A DNA stretch of 64,000 nucleotides from Streptomyces sp. NBC_01669 (GTDB lineage Bacteria; Actinomycetota; Actinomycetes; Streptomycetales; Streptomycetaceae): NCBI RefSeq assembly GCF_026339735.1, contig NZ_JAPEQG010000001.1:8369001-8433000 (forward strand), written 5' to 3'. Below, one piece after another: positions 32,966 through 41,281 of this stretch. The notes below the pieces were generated by a model. The model ran no database searches and had not been told where the DNA came from. It was given only the letters and a program-made list of their open reading frames with translations. Positions within the stretch are counted from its first letter, which is position 1. Each line of letters opens with the position of its first letter. The position numbers were made by a program, and so were the translations under genes.

Positions 32966-35900
32966 TACGACGTGGTCGGCGGCTGCGCGGCGCGGGCGGC
33001 GGCGAGCTCCTCCGTCAGCCTGCGCATGCCGTCGAGCACCTGCGGATCACGCGCCAGCGACACCGCGTCGCCGCACTCCCGCAGCGCCTCGTCCGCCTCC
33101 GCAAGGCGCCCGCACCGCAGCTCCACCTCGGCGAGCCCCACCAGCGCGTACGGCAGAACCCACGAGGTACCGAGCGAACGGGCCAGCCGGACTGCGGTGT
33201 TGGCCAGCGCCGTCGCCCGCTGATGATCGCCCACGAGGAGTTCGGCACCCGCCAGATTGCTCTGGTCGAAGGCGAGCACCGTGGGGTCACCGGTGCGGCG
33301 GGCGATCGCCACGGCACGTCGCGCGCAGTCCCGTGCGGCCTCCGACCGGCCCTCCTCGCGGGCCAGTTCACCCACCACGGACAGCGCGCTGGAGAGCAGC
33401 GCGGCGTCTCCGGTCCGCTCGGCCGTCCGCAGTGCCTCCTCGGCGGCCTCGCGGCTCTCGCGTACCTGCCCGGAGACCAGCAGGGAGGCGGCACGGATCG
33501 TGAACAGCCGGGACAGCAGCGGATCCCGGTCCCTGTCGGGCAGCCGCGCCGTCTCCTGCTCGGCGCGGCGCAGGGCGGACACCGTCTCGTCGACATGTCC
33601 GGCGTAGAAGCTGAGCGCGCCGATGGCCAGCTGCAGCCCGGCACGGTCGACCACGGGTGACCGCTTGGACGCCGGTGCCGAACGGAGTACCGCGAGACCT
33701 TCGAGCGGGCGCCCGGCCCGGCCGAGCACCTCGGCCAGGGACACTGCGGCCCGCAGTGCCCCGATGTGGTCGGCGGCCGACGTCAGATCCCGCAACGCGC
33801 GGCGCAGCACCTCTTCGGCCTCCGGGTAGCGGGCCGCGCGGCGCAGCACCTTTCCCCAGGCCAGCCGCGCATCGGCGGCCCCGGCCCGGTCCAGCGCATC
33901 CAGATGGGCCACCAGTTCCCGGTAGTAGTCGCAGGCGCTGTCGTTGGCGTACAGGGCGGCCGCCCGGTCGGCGGCGGCACGCAGGAATACCGGCGCACGG
34001 GCGTCGTCCGACACCGCCATATGGAAGGCAATGGTGTCGACGGCGTCGGGACGCAGACGCAGCACCGTGTCCGCGTAGGCCTGGTGGAGCTGTCTACGCG
34101 CGGCCCTGCTCAGCTGCTCGGCACAGGCCAGGCGCACCAGGGGGTGACGGAATGCATAGCCGAGGACGGACCGGCCGCCCAGGATGACGTCCCGTTCCTC
34201 GACGATGCCCGAACCGGCGGCGGCGTCGAGCGCCGCCGTGACCTCGCGGCCGTCCAGGGGCGGGTGCAGACCGGCGGAGGTGACGGTCTCCAGTTCGGCG
34301 AGCGAAACCGCGGTTCCGCCGGCCACCGACAGGGCGGCCAGTGTGCGCCGGGCGTCCCCGGGCAGCCGGGCCAGCCGGCCCGCGACCAGCCGGCGGATGC
34401 TGTCCGGAACGGCATCGCTGTCCGGTTCAGCAGTGGTGCGCTGCCGCGGTTCCATGCGCTCCAGATCCGCCTCCGGACTGCTGGTCAGTTCGAGGGCGAA
34501 CAGCGGGTTCCCGAGGGAGAGCTGGAAGATGCGTGAGGCCGTGCGACGGTCCTTGGCGCGCCCGCCGAGACCGGCAGCCGCGGCGAGACCGGCGCAGTCC
34601 GCGCGGCTCAGACGGAGCAGATCGATCTCCACCGCCATCCGCTGTCGCAGGATCGCGTCGAGGACCTGCCGCCGTGCGTCGTTCGGGTCCGGACTGTCGA
34701 CGCGACAGGTGGCGATGAACCGCCACCGTCTGGCCTGTGTGGTCCGCACGAGGTGATGCAGCAGACTCAGCGATCCCGGGTCGGCGGCGTGCAGATCGTC
34801 GAGCACGACGAGGACCGGACGGGATGCCGCGAGATCGGTGAGGACTCCGGCGACGGCCCGGAACAGCCGGGCGCGTTCTTCCTCCGGGCTCGCGGCGGCA
34901 GGTGGACCGCCGCCCAGGGAGGGCAACAGGGCAGCCAGCCCGATGTGTTCGGCGCTCACCCGGGAGCGTTCCGCGGCGCTGCATCCGGCGAGGTGACCGT
35001 CGAGCGCGTCCGCGAACACCCCGTACGGGGTCTGCCCCTCGGCCTCGTGGCTCGTACCCCACAGCACGCACACGCCCTGCGCTGCCGCACGCCGGGCAGT
35101 CTCCGCGACCAGCCGGGTCTTCCCGATGCCCGCCTCACCGCGCACCACGACGAGCGGAGTGTCCCCGTCCGCCGCCGAGGCGTGCTGGGCCAGGAGCGCC
35201 AGCGGGCGTTCCCGGCCGAACAGCGGGAGTCGTTCGGGGCGGCGGATCGCGGGGGGCAGCGGCGCGGGGTCCGGTGAGATCCGGGAGAGAGGCGGGGCGC
35301 CGAGGGCATCGAGCGCCGCCAGGGCCGTACGGTGCATGGCTTCCAGCTCCGCGCCGGGACGCACCCCGAGCTCGTCGGCGAGCGCCTCACGGCAGGCGTG
35401 GTACTGGCGAATGGCCTGACGCGGCCGGCCCATGTCGCACCAGATGCGGGCCAGTTGCAGATGCAGGACCTCATCGGCGGGGGAGCGGTCCACCGCGTCC
35501 CGCAGCACTGCGACAGCCTCGTCGGTGCGGCCGTTGTCCAACAACTGTCCGGTCAGGGCCGGGACGAGCTGTTCGCGCAGCACCTCGATACGGCGACGGC
35601 GTTCACCGGCCCACTCCGCGTAACGGTCCTCGGGCAGCAACTCCATGTGAAGCGAGCTCAGTGCGGTGCCGAGTGCATCGGCGTCCCCGGCGGCGAGCGC
35701 GGTGCGCGCGCTCTTCTCCACCTCGTCGGCATCGACCCGTACCCGGTCCGTGGCCAGGAACAGCAGATCGCCCTCAGTCACCAGGTAGGAGGACGGAACG
35801 CGGGCAGCCAGCTCCGGCTCAAGAGCGTGGCGTGCGGCGTGCAGGGTGACCCGGAGATTGCGTACCGCCGCGTCCATCGGGGCGTCCGGCCACAGCAGGT

Positions 35901-36084
35901 CCATCACTTCCTCGCGGTGACGCCGGAGACCCGGAGCCACCGCGAGCAGCTTCACCAGGGTCTGCGCGGTGCTGCGCCGCCACCTGCGCGGGATCTCCAC
36001 GCCGTCGTCGCGCACCGCCGCGAAGCCGCCGAGGAGGTACAGGGACAGCCGAGGAGCGCGCGGGGCTTCAGCCGGTCCTGACAT
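32965..36084 (-). CDS. SARP/AfsR-like regulator with BTAD, AAA+ ATPase and TPR regions (SARP1)
   Basis: 1039 residues. Seen in order: OmpR-like winged helix (RLSLYLLGGFAAVRDDGVEI, LLWPDAPMDAAVRNLRVTLH), BTAD helical domain (RQAIRQYHACREALADELGV, about residues 120-260), AAA+ ATPase with intact Walker A GEAGIGKTRL and Walker B VLVVLDDLHAADP, then TPR-like repeats to the end. It matches the large multidomain SARP class that activates secondary-metabolite or exoenzyme genes. It lies upstream of the TusA-like/S8A operon in the same direction and divergent from the TrmB/LuxR-like regulator. Its own upstream region carries an 11-bp repeat site, which suggests autoregulation. Confidence 0.92.
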   Translation of the reverse strand: MSGPAEAPRAPRLSLYLLGGFAAVRDDGVEIPRRWRRSTAQTLVKLLAVAPGLRRHREEVMDLLWPDAPMDAAVRNLRVTLHAARHALEPELAARVPSSYLVTEGDLLFLATDRVRVDADEVEKSARTALAAGDADALGTALSSLHMELLPEDRYAEWAGERRRRIEVLREQLVPALTGQLLDNGRTDEAVAVLRDAVDRSPADEVLHLQLARIWCDMGRPRQAIRQYHACREALADELGVRPGAELEAMHRTALAALDALGAPPLSRISPDPAPLPPAIRRPERLPLFGRERPLALLAQHASAADGDTPLVVVRGEAGIGKTRLVAETARRAAAQGVCVLWGTSHEAEGQTPYGVFADALDGHLAGCSAAERSRVSAEHIGLAALLPSLGGGPPAAASPEEERARLFRAVAGVLTDLAASRPVLVVLDDLHAADPGSLSLLHHLVRTTQARRWRFIATCRVDSPDPNDARRQVLDAILRQRMAVEIDLLRLSRADCAGLAAAAGLGGRAKDRRTASRIFQLSLGNPLFALELTSSPEADLERMEPRQRTTAEPDSDAVPDSIRRLVAGRLARLPGDARRTLAALSVAGGTAVSLAELETVTSAGLHPPLDGREVTAALDAAAGSGIVEERDVILGGRSVLGYAFRHPLVRLACAEQLSRAARRQLHQAYADTVLRLRPDAVDTIAFHMAVSDDARAPVFLRAAADRAAALYANDSACDYYRELVAHLDALDRAGAADARLAWGKVLRRAARYPEAEEVLRRALRDLTSAADHIGALRAAVSLAEVLGRAGRPLEGLAVLRSAPASKRSPVVDRAGLQLAIGALSFYAGHVDETVSALRRAEQETARLPDRDRDPLLSRLFTIRAASLLVSGQVRESREAAEEALRTAERTGDAALLSSALSVVGELAREEGRSEAARDCARRAVAIARRTGDPTVLAFDQSNLAGAELLVGDHQRATALANTAVRLARSLGTSWVLPYALVGLAEVELRCGRLAEADEALRECGDAVSLARDPQVLDGMRRLTEELAAARAAQPPTTS

Positions 36085-36123
36085 GCGGACACCTTAGCGA
36101 TCAACGGTCAGCTGCACGACACG

Positions 36124-36159
36124 TGTGTACCGCTGTGCCGTTACTGAGGCGTTACTGAG
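36124..36159 (-). promoter_or_regulatory. SARP-type direct-repeat site upstream of SARP1
   Basis: The plus strand reads CGTTACTGAG G CGTTACTGAG (36139-36159), a perfect 10-bp repeat at 11-bp period. On the minus strand: CAGTAA CGCCT CAGTAA, 11 bp, TACACA (36124-36129). The spacing is identical to the other two sites, with a poorer -10 box. 39 bp separate the -10-like box from the SARP1 start. The divergent regulator gene at 36247 shares the region. Confidence 0.7.
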
Positions 36160-36246
36160 AACTCCACCCATCGGATGACCTGGTTCCGAACGCCCGCGAA
36201 GACCGCGAGTCTTACGCCGACCGTGCCGGGCCAGGGAGGGAATGCG

Positions 36247-37308
36247 GTGTTCGAAGCTCTGGGACTGACCGAGGAAGAAACACGGATTTATGCAGAGCTG
36301 GTACGTCGGGGTCCGTGCCGGATCGACCGGCTGCCCGCCCTGACCTTGCTGTCGGCCGAGCGCATCGAGGCGGCGTTGACAGGCCTGGAGAAGCAGGGCC
36401 TGCTGACCCACACGGATGGTGCGTGCCCCCGGGTCGTCGCTTCCCCGCCGGACATCGCCGGCGAAGTCCTGCTGCTGCGCCGCATGCAGGAACTGCACAC
36501 CGCCCGCGCGGCCATGGGCCGGCTCGCCGCCGCGTACCGCACCACTGCACGGCACCGGGAGACCGACCGGGTGCCGGTGGAATTCACGCCGGATGCGGCA
36601 GTCGCCCAGCGCATCGACCAGATCCAGAGCAAGGCCCGGGAGGAGGTCCTGATGTTCGACATGCCGCCGTACGTCTCCCTGGTCGGCAGTCCCGGATCCC
36701 TCTCCCACTCCAACGACCGGGAACTGGAGCAGCTTTCAGCGGGTGTGAGCTATCGGACGGTGTACGACCTCCGCGCCCTCGACGGCCCCGGCGGCCTCGG
36801 CCGGATCAGGCGGTACGTCGAGGCCGGCGAGGAGGCCAGGTCGGCGCCCAGGCTGCCGATGAAGATGGTGATCGTCGACCGCGAACTGGCGATCCTGCCC
36901 GCTTCGGACGACAGGCACAGCGGGCACAGCGGGTCCGTGCTGGTCCGCCCGAGTCCGCTCCTGGACGGCCTGATCGCCCTGTTCGAGCAGTTCTGGGCCA
37001 CGGGGCTGCCGCTCGCGCCGGTCGCCGGATCCCCGGGCGCGAGTGGGGCTGGGTCATCCGAACTGGCCGCGTCGGACATCCAGTTGCTCACGCTGCTGCT
37101 CAGCGGCATGACCGACGAAGGGATCGCCCGGCAGCTGGGGCTGGGCAGACGCACGGTCCTGCGCAGGGCCAGGGCGCTGATGGACCGGGCGGGCGCGGCA
37201 ACCCGTATGCAGTTGGGCTGGTACGCCGCACGGCGCGGTTGGATCGGGCTGCCGCGCGGACCGGTGGACGGGCACGAGGGCACGGCCGGCCCGGTGCGTG
37301 GCGCTTAG
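36247..37308 (+). CDS. TrmB-like regulator with C-terminal LuxR-type HTH
   Basis: 353 residues from GTG 36247, six bases after GGGAGG; an in-frame ATG 72 bp upstream is less likely. Seen: N-terminal winged helix (LGLTEEETRIYAELVRRG, LTGLEKQGLL), a phospholipase-D-like effector region (FDMPPYVSLVG, VSYRTVYDLRAL, PMKMVIVDRELAILPAS) and a C-terminal HTH (LLTLLLSGMTDEGIARQLGL followed by RRTVLRRARALMDRAG). Known: such proteins regulate neighbouring peptidase or metabolite genes in Streptomyces. It precedes S8B by 166 bp and is its most likely regulator. Confidence 0.88.
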   Translation: MFEALGLTEEETRIYAELVRRGPCRIDRLPALTLLSAERIEAALTGLEKQGLLTHTDGACPRVVASPPDIAGEVLLLRRMQELHTARAAMGRLAAAYRTTARHRETDRVPVEFTPDAAVAQRIDQIQSKAREEVLMFDMPPYVSLVGSPGSLSHSNDRELEQLSAGVSYRTVYDLRALDGPGGLGRIRRYVEAGEEARSAPRLPMKMVIVDRELAILPASDDRHSGHSGSVLVRPSPLLDGLIALFEQFWATGLPLAPVAGSPGASGAGSSELAASDIQLLTLLLSGMTDEGIARQLGLGRRTVLRRARALMDRAGAATRMQLGWYAARRGWIGLPRGPVDGHEGTAGPVRGA

Positions 37309-37344
37309 GTGACGCTGGCACGAATGCGCCGCCACCTGCTCTTC

Positions 37345-37439
37345 TTCACTGTCCGCGACCGGTTGTAGCGTCCCGGACTGCGACGCCGACCCTGCACATG
37401 ACACGAGGCCCACCGGTCTTCGCTGTCCGCTTTCCGGTT
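37345..37439 (+). repeat. Imperfect direct repeat in the S8B upstream region
   Basis: TTCACTGTCCGC-GA-CCGGTT (37345-37364) and TTCGCTGTCCGC-TTT-CCGGTT (37419-37439) recur 74 bp apart. TAGCGT directly after the first copy resembles a -10 box. No GTAA repeat of the SARP type is present here, so S8B may be controlled by another regulator, perhaps the TrmB/LuxR-like protein. Confidence 0.45.
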
Positions 37440-37474
37440 CCGGCGCGCCATCGTTCCCGATCTAGGAGGAGCAC

Positions 37475-40400
37475 GTGCAGCACTCTTCGCGAGGGAGAAC
37501 CAGGAGACGCCTGCTGGCCACCGCCGCGGTCGTCGCCGTCAGCGCTTCACTTCCCGGCCTCACCGGGGCAGTCGGCGCCCAGGCCGCCCCTGCCGCCACC
37601 GGAATCGTCCAGCCGCAGCAGAAGGCGGTTACCGCAGACATCACTCTGGTCACGGGCGACACCGTCGCGGTGACCACCGCGGCGGACGGAAAGCAGTCCG
37701 TGGAGGCCAGGACGGCTCCGGGCACGGGCAAGACGTTCCAGACCATGAGCGGGCCGGACGGCGACCTGTACGTCTTCCCCTCGGACGCCCTGGATGGCAT
37801 CGCCTCCGAGGCCCTGGACCGTCAGCTGTTCAATGTGACACGGCTGCTGAAGGATGGCTACGGCGACAGCAAGGCGGCCGAGCTTCCCGTCATCGTGTCG
37901 TACGGCGACAAGCCGTCGGTGGCGACACTGAAGAAGCGGGCGGATGCCCTGCCCGCCGGTGAGCGCGGCGCTGTGGTCGACACGCTGGACATGGCTGGTG
38001 TGCACGTGGCGAAGGACGGCGCGAAGTCGTTCTGGCAGGCGGTCAGGCCGGTCTCCAGGAAGTCCGTCCGCGGCAAGGCCGTCACGGCCCCGGCGAGCAG
38101 CGGAGTGACCAAGGTCTGGTACGACGGCAAGGTCAGGGCGACGCTGGACAAGAGCGTCCCGCAGATCGGCGCACCCGAGGCATGGGCCGCCGGCTACGAC
38201 GGCAAGGGCACCAAGGTCGCTGTCCTGGACACCGGCATCGACACCACCAACGCCGATGTGAAGGGCCGCGTCACCGCGGCCCAGAGCTTCGTGCCCGGCG
38301 TGCCCGTCGACGACCGTCAGGGCCACGGCACCCACGTTGCCTCGACCATCGCGGGCAGCGGTGCCAACTCCGCGGGCAAGTTCAAGGGCGTGGCGCCCGG
38401 GGCCGACCTGATCATCGGCAAGGTGCTCGACAACAGCGGCTCCGGCGCCGTCTCCTGGATCATGGAGGGAATGGAGTGGGCCGCTGACCAGGGCGCCGAC
38501 GTCGTCAGCATGAGCCTCGGCGGCCCCGCCCAGTCCGGCGGTGACCCGATGACGGAGTTGGTGGACCGGCTCAGCGCCACCACCGGAACCCTCTTCGTGA
38601 TCGCCGCCGGGAACTCCGGACCGGCCGCTTCGACGCTCGGCAGCCCGGGAACCGCCGACTCCGCGCTCACCGTCGGCGCCGTCGACAAGTCGGACGTCCT
38701 CGCGAGCTTCTCCAGTCGCGGTCCCCGCAAGGGCGACTACGCCATCAAGCCCGAGATCACCGCGCCGGGTGTCGCCATCGTGGCGGCCCGCGCCGCCGGG
38801 ACCGCGATGGGCACCCCGGTCAACGAGTTCTACACCTCGGCGAACGGTACGTCGATGGCCACCCCGCACGTCGCGGGTGCCGCCGCCATCCTCGCCCAGC
38901 GCCACCCCGACTGGACCGGCGAACGCATCAAGAGCACGCTCACCGCGCACGCCAAGCCCGGCACCGCCACCGCCTACCAGCAGGGCTACGGCCGGGTCGA
39001 CATTCCCGCGTCCCTCGACCCGAAGCTGGACCTTTCCGGCAGCGCCGACTTCGGCCTCGTCGAATGGCAGGAGGGGCCGTACGAGAAGGAGACCCGCAAA
39101 GTCACTCTCTCCAACCCGACCGCCACCGCCACCGAGGTGACGCTGTCCACGGAGATCGGCGGCCTGCCCGCAGGCGCGTTGACGCTCTCCGACCCCGAGG
39201 TCACCGTTCCGGCGAACGGCACCGCCGAGGTCACCGTCACCCTCGACCCGGCTCTGGTCACGGACGGCGAGTTCACGGGGCGGATCAACGCGACGACCAC
39301 CGAAGGCGCCACCGCGCATACCGTCGTCGCCCTGATCAAGGAGCCGAAGCGGTACGGCATGACACTGGACTTCAAGGACAGGTTCGGGAACGCCCCGAGC
39401 CGCACCGACGTCCAGATCCTCGGTCTGGACAACAACGTCTTCGAGACCTTCACCAACTATGGCGGTCGCCACGAGCTGCGGCTGCCCGAGGGGCACTACA
39501 CCGTCACCGGCATGATCGTCACGAGCGCCGCCGGCACCGCGTCCACCGACTACGCCAGTGACCTGTTCAGCCTCGACGAGCTCGACCTCACCGCCAAGGA
39601 CGGCAGTGCGGTCGTCGATGCCAGGCAGGCAACCGACTTCCGGATGGACGTGAAGGACGAACGGCGCCCGTTGGAGGACTCCGACTTCTCGTACCAGCTG
39701 ACCCGGTCCGCGGACAACGGCTGGCGCCTCATGCGCGGTGTCGCGGGCCTGAGCAACTGGAGCGACGAGCACTTCGGCGCCATCCCGACCAGCAAGCCCA
39801 CCTCCGGCCAGCTGTGGACCTCCTTCTACCAGGGTCTGCGCGAACCCATCGTCCAGGCGACGGTCACGCGGCCCGACACCTTCCCGATCAAGGCGAAGAC
39901 CTCCAGCTACCTCAACCGGTTCGAGGGCACCAAGAGCTTCGACCTGGTCGATGTCGGCGGTGGCTCCGCCGAGGAGCTCGCGGGGAAGGACCTCACGGGC
40001 AAGGCCGCGGTGCTGCACGTCGACCGCACCAGTGCCGCGAGCGCGCTGTCGAAGGGGGTCGAGGCCGCCGGGGCCTCCGCGATCATCCTGGTGCCCAACG
40101 ACGCCTCTCCCCAGGCCATGGTGGTGGTCGGCGTCACCGTCCCCTACTTCGCGACCAGTCACACCGACGGTGGCAAGCTGGCCGCCCGGCTCGCCAAGGG
40201 GCGCACCACGGTCGCGTTCAAGGGCGTCAAGGAGTCCCGCTACGCCTACGCCGGCCAGTGGGACCACCACAACGGCATCCCGGCGGACCTGCGCACCCCG
40301 GCGCGCATCGCCGACTTTGCCAAACTCAAGGACACCTTCCACAGCGACGGGGCGGAGCGGATGGGGTACGCCACCATCAACTCCTGGGGCCCCTACCCCA

Positions 40401-41281
40401 TGACCTCGTTCCGCAGTGGTCAGTTCCTGCAGCAGGGCAACCAACGGGACCAGTACCTGTACGGGGCGTCGACAGTGACGTACGGTCACTCGCTCCAGGC
40501 CCGTACCGACTACGGCGCGAACGTGTCGGAGACAGCCAAGGGGTACAAGCCGGGTCGCTCCTACCAGGAGGACTGGAACGCCCCCGCGATGCACCCGTCC
40601 AACTGGACCTCGTACATGTGTAACTTCTGTCGCACGGACGTCGGTACCGTCTTCGGCGGTCAGGTCGGCGGCGACTCCGACCCCGATCACTACCTCAAGG
40701 GCGGCAGGGCACGCACCTGGTCGTACTTCCGCAACGGTGAACGGATCACCGACACCACTCAGTTGATGGTGAAGGAGAAGGCCGACTACATGTTCGTCGA
40801 CGACAACACCCGTGCCAAGGACTACCCGGGCGTCACACTCGGCACCAAAACCCGTACCGAGTACGGCTTCTCCTCCGCCGCGCCGACCGAGATGCAGGTG
40901 GAAAACTGCACGGCCACCCTGCCCAAGGCCACCACCTGTGAGGCGTTGCCGGTCGTCCTGCTCGACTACGGCATGGACGCCGACGTCCTCAACCGGGTAC
41001 AGGCCGACCGGAGGTACTCCTTCACCGTCGACGCGTCCCGCTCCAAGGGCTGGACCGGTTCCACCGGGATGGCCGGGGCGAAGGTGTCCGTCAGCTACGA
41101 CGACGGCGCCACCTGGAAGTCCGTCGACGTGGATCGCGCCGACAGCAACTCCTTCCGGGCGTCCTACCGGACCCCGAAGCTCTCCGCCACCAACGGGTTC
41201 GTGACCGTCAAGGCGGAGGTCTGGGACCACGCGGGCAACCGCACCGTCCAGACGATCACCCGGGCCTACGCGCTCAAGTAG
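37475..41281 (+). CDS. Very large secreted S8 serine peptidase, S8B
   Basis: 1268 residues from GTG 37475, seven bases after AGGAGGAG. Seen: Arg-rich signal peptide RRRLLATAAVVAVSASLPGL, propeptide starting ITLVTGDTVAVTTAADGKQS, catalytic Asp about 252 in VAVLDTGIDTTNADV, His about 284 in GHGTHVASTIAGSG, Ser about 460 in NGTSMATPHVAGAAAIL. A PA-domain-like segment lies near residue 840 (GKAAVLHVDRTSAASALSKG, then SAIILVPNDA), followed by further beta-rich domains. The propeptide and core resemble S8A closely. It is divergently organised relative to S8A, with the two regulators between them. The stop overlaps the stop of the convergent SARP2 gene. Confidence 0.93.
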   Translation: MQHSSRGRTRRRLLATAAVVAVSASLPGLTGAVGAQAAPAATGIVQPQQKAVTADITLVTGDTVAVTTAADGKQSVEARTAPGTGKTFQTMSGPDGDLYVFPSDALDGIASEALDRQLFNVTRLLKDGYGDSKAAELPVIVSYGDKPSVATLKKRADALPAGERGAVVDTLDMAGVHVAKDGAKSFWQAVRPVSRKSVRGKAVTAPASSGVTKVWYDGKVRATLDKSVPQIGAPEAWAAGYDGKGTKVAVLDTGIDTTNADVKGRVTAAQSFVPGVPVDDRQGHGTHVASTIAGSGANSAGKFKGVAPGADLIIGKVLDNSGSGAVSWIMEGMEWAADQGADVVSMSLGGPAQSGGDPMTELVDRLSATTGTLFVIAAGNSGPAASTLGSPGTADSALTVGAVDKSDVLASFSSRGPRKGDYAIKPEITAPGVAIVAARAAGTAMGTPVNEFYTSANGTSMATPHVAGAAAILAQRHPDWTGERIKSTLTAHAKPGTATAYQQGYGRVDIPASLDPKLDLSGSADFGLVEWQEGPYEKETRKVTLSNPTATATEVTLSTEIGGLPAGALTLSDPEVTVPANGTAEVTVTLDPALVTDGEFTGRINATTTEGATAHTVVALIKEPKRYGMTLDFKDRFGNAPSRTDVQILGLDNNVFETFTNYGGRHELRLPEGHYTVTGMIVTSAAGTASTDYASDLFSLDELDLTAKDGSAVVDARQATDFRMDVKDERRPLEDSDFSYQLTRSADNGWRLMRGVAGLSNWSDEHFGAIPTSKPTSGQLWTSFYQGLREPIVQATVTRPDTFPIKAKTSSYLNRFEGTKSFDLVDVGGGSAEELAGKDLTGKAAVLHVDRTSAASALSKGVEAAGASAIILVPNDASPQAMVVVGVTVPYFATSHTDGGKLAARLAKGRTTVAFKGVKESRYAYAGQWDHHNGIPADLRTPARIADFAKLKDTFHSDGAERMGYATINSWGPYPMTSFRSGQFLQQGNQRDQYLYGASTVTYGHSLQARTDYGANVSETAKGYKPGRSYQEDWNAPAMHPSNWTSYMCNFCRTDVGTVFGGQVGGDSDPDHYLKGGRARTWSYFRNGERITDTTQLMVKEKADYMFVDDNTRAKDYPGVTLGTKTRTEYGFSSAAPTEMQVENCTATLPKATTCEALPVVLLDYGMDADVLNRVQADRRYSFTVDASRSKGWTGSTGMAGAKVSVSYDDGATWKSVDVDRADSNSFRASYRTPKLSATNGFVTVKAEVWDHAGNRTVQTITRAYALK

